A stretch of DNA of 64,000 bases from Homalodisca vitripennis. Lineage: Eukaryota > Arthropoda > Insecta > Hemiptera > Cicadellidae. Of the stretch, positions 18,137 through 28,148 are shown one piece after another. The stretch's first letter is position 1. Every line of letters starts with the position of its first letter. Both the position numbers and the translations under genes were made by a program. The stretch is taken from NCBI RefSeq assembly GCF_021130785.1, contig NW_025776229.1, positions 62,001 through 126,000 of the forward strand, in the 5' to 3' direction. Under the pieces are notes generated by a model. It was not told the origin of the DNA, searched no databases, and saw only the letters and a program-made list of their open reading frames with translations.

Positions 18137-21100
18137 TTACATATCAAAGTTTCCAAGTTTATTTAATTCGTCTAATATATCTGTTTTATAGCCATACGGT
18201 ACTGTATCGATCTTATTTTCTAGGACAATTCTCTTATCATCTTTAGCGTTCAGTGCCAGCTTGTTTATGGTAACAGTGTACAACTCATGTTTATAACTTT
18301 TTATGACTGTCATCTCCCTAAATTCTTCTTTATCTTCGAACAAACATCTCTTCAAGTTTTCGATATTTATTGTTTTATTTACAAACGCTCTTAATCCCTT
18401 TACACCTAACTGGGTTTTTATCTAGATATTTGTACGAGTACATCTTAGACCTTAAACCACAAAATTCTTCTAAAACTTCGCTATTTAACTCATCTTTGAA
18501 TTTCCCTATTACCTTCTTATTTTTAGTAGTGAAACAGTCGTGATCTTTTGGAAAATCGCTTGTATCAAAGTCATCTATATTTTCTTTAATAATTTTGTAA
18601 GGATCACGTTTCAATTCTAGAAAATAACTGTCTGTATCCATGTAACACAGATTCAAATCTGGATCAAACCTCTTTAATTTATCGTAATAAAACTCGTACA
18701 TTAGCAATTTTGATAGGTCAAGAACTGAAAATCCTATGTAGATCGGTTTGTTAAATTTAACCTTTTGTTTATACATGTGACTCGCTATACAGTTGTCGTC
18801 AAAGATGTTAAAGCATTTGAAATTTGTTTTCTTAGCTTGGTTCATTGAAAATTCTTCATTTCCAAGCTTAATATCACATCTGTTTCTCACATTTTCCATA
18901 GATTTTCCAAACACTGAGTTGTTCATCAGCTTATAAAAGTCCTTTTCAAAGTCGCTTGTAGCTTTGGTTCTCATGTTTGTGTTAAAATCAATGTATTCTT
19001 TCATAAAAGGCTTCTGATCGAATGCAATAACTCTATTCACATGTTTCAAAATCATACCTTGTTCCAAATAGAACTTCAAATTTCTCGAATGAACAACGTA
19101 TTCAGTTTTATCCAGTAGAGTTGTGCAAAGTTTGTTTTTAAAATGTTCTGGAGCAAGAGGTAAATCCTTGTGATGTTCGTGTAAATTCGTTGGATATCCA
19201 AGATTCAACTTCGAGAATATAGCCATAATCTTCGTCGCCAGTGAGTTCTAAAATTGTTTCTTGCCACTCTTCTTTTGTATACGTTTTAGGATCCATCCAC
19301 TTGATATCACTAAACGGCAGTTTTTGCATAAGACCATACCCATAAAGGTTGTTTGCATCGAGATAGAGTAAATAGTTTTCGGGCTTTGTCTTATCAAAAT
19401 CTTTTAAATATTTGTTATTTGCTTTCACATATCGTTTAATTACACTGAGAAATGCCTCCGCGAATACCTTTTTCGATCATCAAATACATATTATAATCAC
19501 TAATTAATTGTAATTCTATCTTCGTTAATTTTAACATTGCGTCCCATGCGAGACTGGGAGCTGTTAGATAGTGTGCCGGATCGAGTTTATAGCAATTCAA
19601 ACAAATATTCCTAAAATTTTCAAAGATATCAGCGAGCAATAGAACATCTTGAATGTTATAGAGATCAGAGTAATTTTCCTAGATTTTTCTCTTTTAATTT
19701 GTTCCAAACATTTAAGTAGTGTTGAAAATCTTTCTCAGATATGCTCTCATCTGTCAAAAGTGAATAGAAATCTTGAATTCTCAATTCTTCTGTGTAATCA
19801 AGTTTTTCAATACTGTCGATAAATTCATAGGGAAATATTCCTTTTCCAGATAGAATTTTAAAAATCTCGTCGTCGTCATTTGGCTGTCTTTCTATTATCT
19901 CATTCAGTCCATCTTGTATAAAATGATTTGTATGTTTGAAGTCTTCTCTCTTTAGATTTTTAGCTAACTTTTCTATAGACGAGGCCATGAATCTGAACGT
20001 GTCTACAAACGAAAACTTGATGAATTTTCTTGGCTTATCACCTTCGAATTCATAGCCATATCCAGAATTTACAGAATAATTTATATATTTTTCATCGGTG
20101 TTTGCAATCAAATCAACATTTCCATATTGTTTAGCCAATTCTTTTATGTACAAATGAGTATCGTAATTTGACATATTGTGGCAGAAAACGGGAATATTCT
20201 GAGGAAATTTCAAATTTAGATTGCAACATGCATGAGCTGCGCCTCGAAACTTGCCGGTTAAATGACAATGATCTCTCACTTTATTATAACTCTTATCTTT
20301 CCAACTATCAGGAGTAAAACCATACTGAATTGACCCAACATCATAAGCAGACCATTCACAGATATGACAAACGTTTGAATTTTGATACGAAATTTCTTCT
20401 TCTTCTGTCAATTTCATAGGTTTTCATGTTCTTAGAATTATATTTTTTCGCTATGTATTTCGATAATTTATTGAGTTCTTCAAACAATTTTGTCGGGACG
20501 TTTTTTCAAATCTTCTTCATTTTTGGCACGATAACATATCGGTTTGTACATGCGATTGGTCACATTCGACACTAAATATAGAGTAAAACCATAAGGAATG
20601 TGCCTCTGAATCTTGGTTGTAGTCGATCTTTGTGGATTGTTCTTGCATGTCGGAATTTTTTCTAATATGCTCTCAAAGTCCATATAAATTACGTACGGAT
20701 GGTTAAATTTCTTTTGATAATTAGTAAATTTAGTTGTTTGACCTGGAAAATGGCATAATTGGCTTACAAACTTCATGATTTTTACAAATTTCTAAGTGAT
20801 CTGTTAAATCTCCAGATTTGTAAAAATGGCTTAAACATCTTCTACACAAAATTTTTCTTTCTTTATGTTTAGACAACTGCGAAGAAACAAGCTTATTTAA
20901 ATCGGTTATCAAAACATAATGAGATTTATCATCTTGTTTAACATACAATAAATCAATGTTTGTTTCAGCGTCATATTTTTTCAGAAATTTGTAACGGAAC
21001 AATGTTAATATTTTCATCAAAACTGTAGACATTGATAGACATTGTTGGATACTTATACTTGGAATTGTAGCTTCGTTTTTCAAATATTTGTATATCTTTC

Positions 21101-22063
21101 AGAGACATTGGATACTCAAAACCTGAAAATATTTCGTCATTCACAAATTTTTCGTATTGCTTTACACGTTCACAGTCTCTTTCTGGTTTTTCAATAGCAC
21201 ATCTTATTGAGTAAATAAAGCAAAAATCATCTCTATTTTTTTATATTTATACAAGCTTTTTTATCTTTGATATTCTTTGGTAAATCGATGTATGATCCTG
21301 CATTCATCATTTCGTGTTTGTTAAGGCTCAAAACTAGTTGTTTACAACTTTTTAAATGTCCATCCGGAACCTTTATTTGGATTATTCGTTTGTTCTCGAT
21401 GTGTTAATTTATTAAATTGCTTAGTAATAAAGTCGTTTACGTCAAAGATTTCGTCTGCTTTGATAGTAAAATACATTAGACATGTTTGCGGTTCACCATT
21501 CACTAAAGTTCGTTCGTATTCACATTCCAAAGAGAGATAGCCCTTCATATTTTTAACATTTTCTTGAAATTTCTCGATTAAACTTTTAATTTCTGACCGC
21601 ATAATTGAAAGATATTTGTAAATTGACATGGAATTGTCGTTCAAGTTTGTTAAAATGTATTGCTTGAAAAGACCGTGTATTGAGGATAAAACTTCTACAT
21701 CAATGATATTTTCGGATTTTACTTTAAGAGTTTTATCAATTTCTTCGATCATTTCAGACTTGGTTTTATCGTTAGTACCGATAGCCAACTTTTCAGCTAT
21801 TGAATGAAGTTTTTCATCATTAAATAGGTCGAGATTTTTCTTTTCAACTTTGAAATTTCTCTTTAATTCACGTAATTTCTCAATATTAAACATGTTTTCG
21901 TGATCAGCAATTTGATTCTCTTTAGCCAAGTCCTCAAATAATTTAGTTCTTTTTCATAAATATCTTTGTTCTTCAAATGATTTTTCGAATTGTAATGACG
22001 AGTATAGTGATGTTCAAAAATGTCTTTTTTGCAGTATGGGCACTCTATCTTTTTCCGCTCCAT
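18137..22063 (-). pseudogene. POLB: Protein-primed family B DNA polymerase, about 1,300 residues, frameshifted
   Basis: Starts at ATG 22063 with a C2H2 finger (CPYCKKDIFEHHYTRHYNSK). A second finger-like block lies near 20810-20860 (CRRCLSHFYKSGDLTDHLEI). Exonuclease motifs: YMDFESIL (about 20678), VFCHNMSNYDTHLYI (about 20170) and FVDTFRFMASSIEKLAKNL (about 20000). Between Exo I and II is VRDHCHLTGKFRGAAHACCN, a zinc/HNH-like block usual in this family. Polymerase motifs: A YLDANNLYGYG (about 19340), B FYKLMNNSVFGKSMENVR (about 18910), C CYMDTDSYFL (18626-18655) and KxY in GLRSKMYSYKY. It ends at TAA 18137-18139. Replicates the element's linear DNA. At least eight frameshifts, but every catalytic block survives. 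Confidence 0.95.
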
Positions 22064-22400
22064 ATTTAAAGAGCAAAAATTTGTAAACTAAAATTTTGAG
22101 AAGTGGTGATTTTTGTGACAACTTGACACAAATCAGCACAATTTCTGGTCAAATGTTTTCAGATTGTTCTATTTATTATAGAAAACTCTTTTAACTAAGT
22201 TCTCCTGTGTGCCGCGCAGTGCTACCAACATTTCTCGCTCAACGGTAATGCCAACATATTCTAAATTCAACATTCGAGTATTATAAATTCCACAATTTAT
22301 GTTGTCATACTGTCATGAAAAATTGCTTGAATACAGTTTACCATAGTTTATTTAAGTAAATTGTATTGTGAATTGTTTTTACATATTTATGGTGTATTGA
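22064..22400. other. Right non-coding arm of the Polinton
   Basis: No gene seen. The polymerase promoter must lie at the left edge (TTTAAAT before ATG 22063). The rest is AT-rich single-copy sequence leading into the terminal 91-bp repeats. Confidence 0.6.
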
Positions 22401-22647
22401 ACAGTATTTTGTATGGAATTTCTGTCTGTCCCAAAAGTGAGCTAGAACCGCCTTACTGTTTGATTTTACAGATTCGTTTATTGTCCTTTAAACAGTATTT
22501 TCCCTTGATTTTCTGTCTGTCCCAAAAGTGAGCTAGAACCGCCTTACTGTTTGATTTTACAGATTCGTTTATTGTCCTTTAAACAGTATTTTACATTGAT
22601 TTTCTGACTGTCCCAAAAGTGCGCCAGAACCGCCATATTCATATCTA

Positions 22648-22649
<2 letters not shown>
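22401..22649. repeat. 91-bp tandem repeats ending in the right terminal inverted repeat
   Basis: ACAGTATTTT recurs at 22401, 22492 and 22583, giving two full 91-bp units and a third unit cut at 67 bp by the element's end. Each unit carries CCCAAAAGTGAGCTAGAACC or, in the terminal copy, CCCAAAAGTGCGCCAGAACC. The terminal inverted repeat sequence is thus iterated inward on the right side only. Confidence 0.9.
22568..22649 (-). repeat. Right terminal inverted repeat of the Polinton
   Basis: Inverse partner of 6734-6816. It ends ATATCTACT, followed by the hexamer TATATA (22650-22655), the presumed target duplicate. Confidence 0.85.

Positions 22650-22741
<92 letters not shown>
22650..22741. repeat. 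(TA)n microsatellite, right part of the Polinton target
   Basis: About 92 bp of uninterrupted TA dinucleotides. Open frames through it encode only Ile/Tyr repeats. Confidence 0.95.
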
Positions 22742-22745
<4 letters not shown>

Positions 22746-22841
22746 CAATAAATATTGATCGCAAAAAGTATTTGCTCCGCCGGGACTCGAACCCGGATCT
22801 CTCACTTGCCGGGTGAATGTGCTACCATTACACCACAGAGC
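22742..22841 (-). mobile_element. tRNA-derived SINE-like unit
   Basis: On the minus strand from 22841: GCTCTG, an A-box-like GTGTAATGGTAGC, a five-pair anticodon arm TTCAC/GTGAG around a CCGGCAA loop, and a perfect T arm with B box GGGTTCGAGTCCC, closed by CGGAGC. The acceptor stem has only six pairs and position 33 is C instead of U, so I take it as a SINE head rather than a working tRNA gene. A short body and (AT)n tail follow towards 22742. Confidence 0.65.
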
Positions 22842-22872
22842 TTTATATTATATATATATACTATATATATAG

Positions 22873-22965
22873 CTATGGGTTGTGCAGCACTGTCCTCAGT
22901 TAAAGACGCTCTTTCTACGGTTAACCAGGACTGCGCGATAAATCTCATGACGGACTGATGGGTTT
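22873..22965 (-). repeat. Diverged single monomer of the 138-bp satellite, inverted
   Basis: GGGTTGTGCAGCACTGTCCT, CTCAGTTAA and CTGCGCGATAA match the reverse complement of the satellite at 905-2255, with indels and substitutions. It lies 20 kb from the array, on the far side of the Polinton. Confidence 0.8.
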
Positions 22966-23920
22966 GATACCATGTTAATTAATTAGATTGTGACAATCTT
23001 ATAAGTTTAGTTGTCCAGGTTAAAAACTTGAATTTATTTCTGATATGGGATTTAAAATTTTGAAAAAATATAGTCCATTTGAATTTTTAATGTTATTTGT
23101 TTCACAAACCTAAATTTTTAGAAATGTGATAATTGTTTATGTATCTTTACGGATCTTCTTCGCCCGAGAATCCAAGTTAGCAAGAATGTCGGCCGTGAGG
23201 AAGTCTTGATATCCTTGACGTTCCATCAACTCTGCATCGGGTTGTTTCCGTCAGCATATATCGGAAATACAACACTCATGATGCCACCCCACATTCTTCT
23301 ATAACAATGTAATACTCAAGTTCAGTTTTAACTAGGAGGTAAGTTTCTATTTCTCGGTTTTGTAGGGAAAATATGGAATATGAAGTGAGGAAAGATGCAT
23401 TTTAACGTTTCAAACAGATGAAATATCCCTGAAGATGCCTTTTAAAATTTTCAGAATCATACTTGTTCTAGATGGTGAAACAAGGTTGAATATTGTTAAT
23501 ATAAGTCACCTAATATATATTCACTTAATGTATTTTCTTAGTAATTAGACCGGAAAAACACGATAGAAAATGCTGGTAACGTCTTCATTTTAACTCCTTG
23601 AAACCTTTCTTCCGGTTTTCCCTTGACTGTAGTCTGTGTAAAACCACAAGTTGTTCAAATTAAAAGAAAACTCCTCAATTACGCCCTAGCAGATAGATAT
23701 TTTACAAAATACATATATTATCCTTAATAATCCATATTTAAAATTCAAAAAAAGAATTTTCCAATGAATATCAAATTATTGCCTTTACTACTTTTGCATT
23801 GACGAATGTGAAAAATCAAGAATGGAAGTCCATGGATCCTAGAGTTTCAACTGTTACAGGTAGTGTTTTTGTGCGTGTGAATAAAATAAATGTTATATGT
23901 TCCTTAGCATTATGTATATA
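22966..23920. other. Gene-free stretch
   Basis: No supported gene, RNA or repeat. 23150-23290 is less AT-rich than the rest, but I see no long open frame. Confidence 0.5.
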
Positions 23921-24424
23921 CAGGGTATAACAAAATTCTCTACACAAACTTCAGAATATTTTTCAAATGGACCAAAAGCATAATTTGCATTATTTATATG
24001 TTTACAGAAAAATGAACCGTGCATTACAACCATTACAAGCTCATAACTATATTATTTACTGATCGATTTTTATTATATAGGTGTCTAAATACTAATGCTT
24101 ATATATTGCAAAATGATTACTTTATAACAGTTTTCATAATCTTGTATGTTTTCCGGCATTAAGCTTTAAAAGTTCAACCGTCCGCCATACTTATATTATT
24201 TTTATATATTCATTTCTCTCTTGGTTTGTAGCTGTAACAAATATAATTGTACCAAATTTCAGTTGTATATCTCTATTTGTATCAGAAATAACAATAAAAA
24301 CTAAATAAAAAAGACAGGCAGTAAACGAAAAGAGATAGATCTTTTGCTGCATTTAGTATTTAACCCCTCTTGGACCATGGGAATATATCCTTAAAGTATG
24401 TTTACAGAGTTTTGTTACACCCTG
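23921..24424. mobile_element. MITE of about 504 bp with CAGGGTRTAACAAAA ends
   Basis: Left end CAGGGTATAACAAAATTCTC and right end, reverse-complemented, CAGGGTGTAACAAAACTCTG form imperfect inverted repeats of about 40 bp, both flanked by TA-rich sequence (TATA / TGTA). No coding frame. Non-autonomous DNA transposon, class not certain. Confidence 0.7.
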
Positions 24425-24429
24425 TGTAT

Positions 24430-24432
24430 GTG

Positions 24433-24469
<37 letters not shown>
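24430..24469. repeat. (AT)n microsatellite
   Basis: Pure AT dinucleotides directly beside the MITE. Confidence 0.9.
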
Positions 24470-24470
<1 letters not shown>

Positions 24471-24737
24471 CGTCAGCTCAGTATGCTTATGGTCTTTATT
24501 TCAAGTACCTAATGACAAGCAGTATTACACCTTCCTTTAACTATCAGAAAAGGAGTTCGTGAATTTTTATATCGGATAAGCATAAAGACCTTCAAAGGTT
24601 TGAAAGACTCTTCTCAGACAAAACTTTATTTCTCATTATGTACGAATTTTACAAAATATTAACTAAAATCACTTCGAAAAATGGAAAGTAAATCATTTTA
24701 TTTTGTGAAACGTGAGTCCTTAATTAAAAAAAAAACT

Positions 24738-26090
24738 TTAAGGATTCAATTCTTTCAGTGATTCAATGTAGGCCTATATTTATTTTTAACAATATTCTAG
24801 TTTTTTACTACGGCAAAATGACAACAAAGTAGACAGTAACAACAAAGGGAGGTATTTACTCAGCATTACCATGTCAATTGAACCCTGCTGCGGGCTGTTG
24901 TCCCCCTGTGCGTTACATAACGGTTAGTCTTTGTTTCTGTCTCTATATATTCATTTTTACAGAGGTTATATTAAATTATAAATTAAAGTATGAAATGTAT
25001 TTTTACATTTGTTTACGAAGCAACTGTTACTCACATATAGAGAATCGGTTTAAAATAATTGCATCATATTTTATCAACAGTGTATTGAAACTAGAGGTCA
25101 CAAATATAAATTTGAGAATTCTGAAATATCATTTAAAATGTATTTGGTTGTGATAACTGAACTTTTTGCGTCTTCTAATAGGCCACAACATAATTTTAAA
25201 TTTGAAAAATGTTTTATTATTCAGTCTAAAGTAATAATACAAATATTTATCTTCGTTGAAACATACCATGAAAAATTAAATGTTATAAAATTGAATAAAG
25301 TGAATTTGGTAAAGTTCTTCTGGCTAGATCGGCTAAATGCTGGAGCTTGGCTTTCAAACAGTTTGTCTCATATACAATATCACAGCTTCAGCAGCTGACT
25401 AGGGTTTATTTAACTTGTATAGTCAATGCGTATTATTTTTGTCTATTTTAGGTTATCATGGAAACATATCAAATTGTAATGTTATATTAAAAGTTTGTAT
25501 TAATCTACTTTTATTATTGATTTGAAAAATAATAAGGAATGCTCGAAACCAACTACGAACGAGTATGGCGAGAGGCTTAATTTCCAATAGAAATATTTGT
25601 AAAACATGATGAATCAAAATATTGTTTTGCTCCTACAAATTGACGAATCAATCCGTAAGTTTTATAAATATGTCTGTACAAAAGTGCTTTCAAAGTTATA
25701 AAGTTCATTTTACATACTCACCCTATAGTTTTAAATTCCTTTGATAAGTATGAACACACATCCACTGCATTTTATAAAATAAAAAAGGTTTACTTAAGAG
25801 TATTTTTAGCCTATTACGACTAAATAATTATATTATTATTACTCTGCTTCCGACCGTCTTGGGGGCTTATGTAGACATTACATTATACTTATGTAACAAA
25901 ATTATTTGTAATAATTATGAGTGTTATAGTTTTATTGTGTATTATTTTTTTAGACGTACTGCATTCGTATCGTTATTACAAGTTATATAAGGTTTAGTTA
26001 GTACTTAGGAGAAATATTGTTGTGTTATAAAGAAGTTGTTATTAATATTGTAATGATAATAAATTGTAGCTTTTTTAAAATTATTGTAAT
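24738..26090 (+). repeat. Right arm of the long inverted repeat pair (partner 1-780)
   Basis: Matches the reverse complement of 1-780 along its whole length, with about 600 additional bp at 25168-25800. The 91- and 86-codon frames inside (24878-25153, 25138-25398) are not preserved in the partner and look accidental. Confidence 0.8.
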
Positions 26091-26935
26091 TTTGTTCTCT
26101 TATTTCATAGTTTAGACGTCACGTAGGAATTCCTTTTATTTGTATCTATAATAAAATTATTATGAATTTAGTATTAAGTTTGGTAAAGCGTTAGTGTATC
26201 TATTATTAGTGATAAAATATTATTTATTGCTTAATTAATTGTTTATTTCTGTAACTCCAATGAAAATTATTATTTTATGTAATACATGTGTTGATTGTAT
26301 TTGGAGTTTACATTTTGTTTATGATTTGTATCTAAACTTATATTGTTATTCATTATTAAAAATATTAGTATGTATAGTAAAATAGGGAACGTATAAATAA
26401 TAGTTGATAGATTGAGTGAAATACCTCAAATATCCACTAGCAATAGGGATAGCAACAAGACTGTAGTGCGTATTGTTTCATTTTTGTAATATATATTTGA
26501 ATTGAATTATTACTTTTATTTACAAATCAAACAAATATGTGTGGTTTGCAATATATTAAATACAGAATGACTATACGCTATAGATATTGTTTATATTCGT
26601 ATTGCGCACATTTCTATCACATTTCAAACTAAGCCAAAATTGACTTAACTTTTTAATGGAATACCCTTTAATGCAATCAAACAATGTTCTGGTACGAATA
26701 TCGTGTACACACTATCAACGATAGAGCTGCCTTAAAAACAACACAACCAACATACCTGTACGAGCTGGTGCAATATCCAAACAACCAATATTGCCCAAGT
26801 AACGATAACAATGATGTTGCAATAACAGTGACACATTATCCTGAGGTTGAGTGCATGTGAGGGTTTAAAAACAGCCCTACCTCCGCCTATACATTCTGTT
26901 TTATTTTTTTATAGAACATGTTTCTCTGTTAGCCT
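26091..26935. other. Gene-free AT-rich stretch
   Basis: No supported gene or recognised element. Confidence 0.5.
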
Positions 26936-26937
26936 TA

Positions 26938-27128
26938 TTTAGCTCGCCCCGTGGGTCACTGGCCTGTGCGGTGGTTTGATAAAACAGAACAAGGGGAATA
27001 ATCGGTACAGTAGAAGTTCAACAGGACTGATAAAAAGTGCAATAATCACAGGCAGGATTTGAACCCGCGCTGTCTGTAACTCAGATCCAAACCGCGACGC
27101 CTTACATGATGCGTCCATCGGCTGGCCC
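26938..27128 (-). mobile_element. Second tRNA-like SINE unit
   Basis: On the minus strand, the B box GGGTTCAAATCC (27055-27066) lies about 55 bp behind a GC-rich tRNA-like front part (GATGGACGCATCATGTAAGG). A polymerase III promoter of the SINE type is likely. No complete cloverleaf could be folded by eye. Confidence 0.45.
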
Positions 27129-27129
27129 A

Positions 27130-28140
27130 GTTTCATATCATTGTCGAATAAACATAATTATATGCATCATCTCGAATATACAAGCCGAGATGAAAAAAAA
27201 CTGACTAACTGTGACATGTTACTTGCTCCTGTTTGTGCAAACGTACCTTTAAAGTGGTCGTGCTCGCTTATGCACTACCGGATTTCGTTGTGTAGGGCAC
27301 CGTTGAAATTTTTTCAATACAAAATAGTTGGTTTCTTGTAATTTTTTTATTAATGTAATGGTATTTTCTTATTTGACTTTAACAATTTTCAACAGGCGCC
27401 ATTTCGTTAATATTAGAGCAAATTAAACTTCTATTTTTGTTTAATTATCCTTTTACTTATTGCTACTTATGCGCCAATTTTTGTATCTTAAGTTTCAATA
27501 GTTCTATAGTTTTAATATTTATATAAAAGAACATAAAATAGCGGCTAGCGGCTAAACGACACATTTCTCGACCTATGTTTATAGAATACTTTTAGCTTGA
27601 AATTTTGAATAATATCTGACACCCGTTTGTGAACTCCCTATATAGCCCTATTCCTATTTCAAACTCTCACTGGACTCTAACACTTTCTCTAAGAAATACA
27701 TTGCAGCAAGCAAATGCTATTAGTTGAAGAATCCTATTAAATGTAATCAAATCTTCCGTGTAAACATTGTTTTATGGCAGAATAACCACACGTTTAATTA
27801 CTTTTTACCCGTGGGTTATCACATACAAAGGCAAGTTCCTCAAAGAAATGCAGGATTGCTGACTTAGGAATGTATATAAGCAATTAGTACAAAGCAGAGT
27901 AGAGTGGTATCGCTCAGGTTTTTTATTAGCATCTTGAAACGCTGATGGTATTCAACGGTGAGATCCTGTCACTCACGTTCTGTACGTTTTTAATTTCCAT
28001 CGCCAAAGTTGCTGCTTTTTCTACAAGTTTATGGCCTACAGTTACATCTTCGATAGTTCATTTTTGAACATTTTCAAAATGGAAACTTTTAATCACAGCT
28101 GCATCATACTCGGCCGACCCCACCCCTTCACACTCTCAAT
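27130..28140. other. Gene-free stretch
   Basis: No supported gene. The 66-codon frame near 27141 has no recognisable features. Confidence 0.5.
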
Positions 28141-28148
28141 ATTTTTTA

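Larger units (their letters stand above)
6734..22649. mobile_element. Polinton/Maverick (adintovirus-like) element, 15,916 bp
   Basis: The left end starts AGTAGATAGTAA and the right end, reverse-complemented, starts AGTAGATATGAA, giving the 5'-AG...CT-3' termini known for Polintons. The two ends align as imperfect inverted repeats for about 82 bp (roughly 80% by eye). The flanking hexamers 6728-6733 and 22650-22655 are both TATATA, the 6-bp duplication expected of this family, although the (TA)n context weakens that point. The hallmark set is all present: protein-primed family B polymerase, retrovirus-type integrase, adenain-like protease, packaging ATPase, double-jelly-roll capsid and penton-like protein. 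Most genes carry frameshifts, so the copy as given is not intact. Confidence 0.95.

Noticed and set aside
6734..22649. A bacteriophage or bacterial contaminant as source of the gene block
   Set aside because: Terminal repeats and a target duplicate sit inside an AT microsatellite continuous with insect repeats, and the genes belong to eukaryotic Polinton families.
22569..22816. Long frames of alternating Ile and Tyr on both strands
   Set aside because: They are translations of the (TA)n microsatellite.
22773..22841. tRNA gene
   Set aside because: The acceptor stem is one pair short, position 33 is not U, and a SINE-like body and AT tail follow.
24878..25398. Two frames of 91 and 86 codons as host genes
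   Set aside because: They lie in a dispersed repeat, and the inverted partner at 1-780 does not keep them open.
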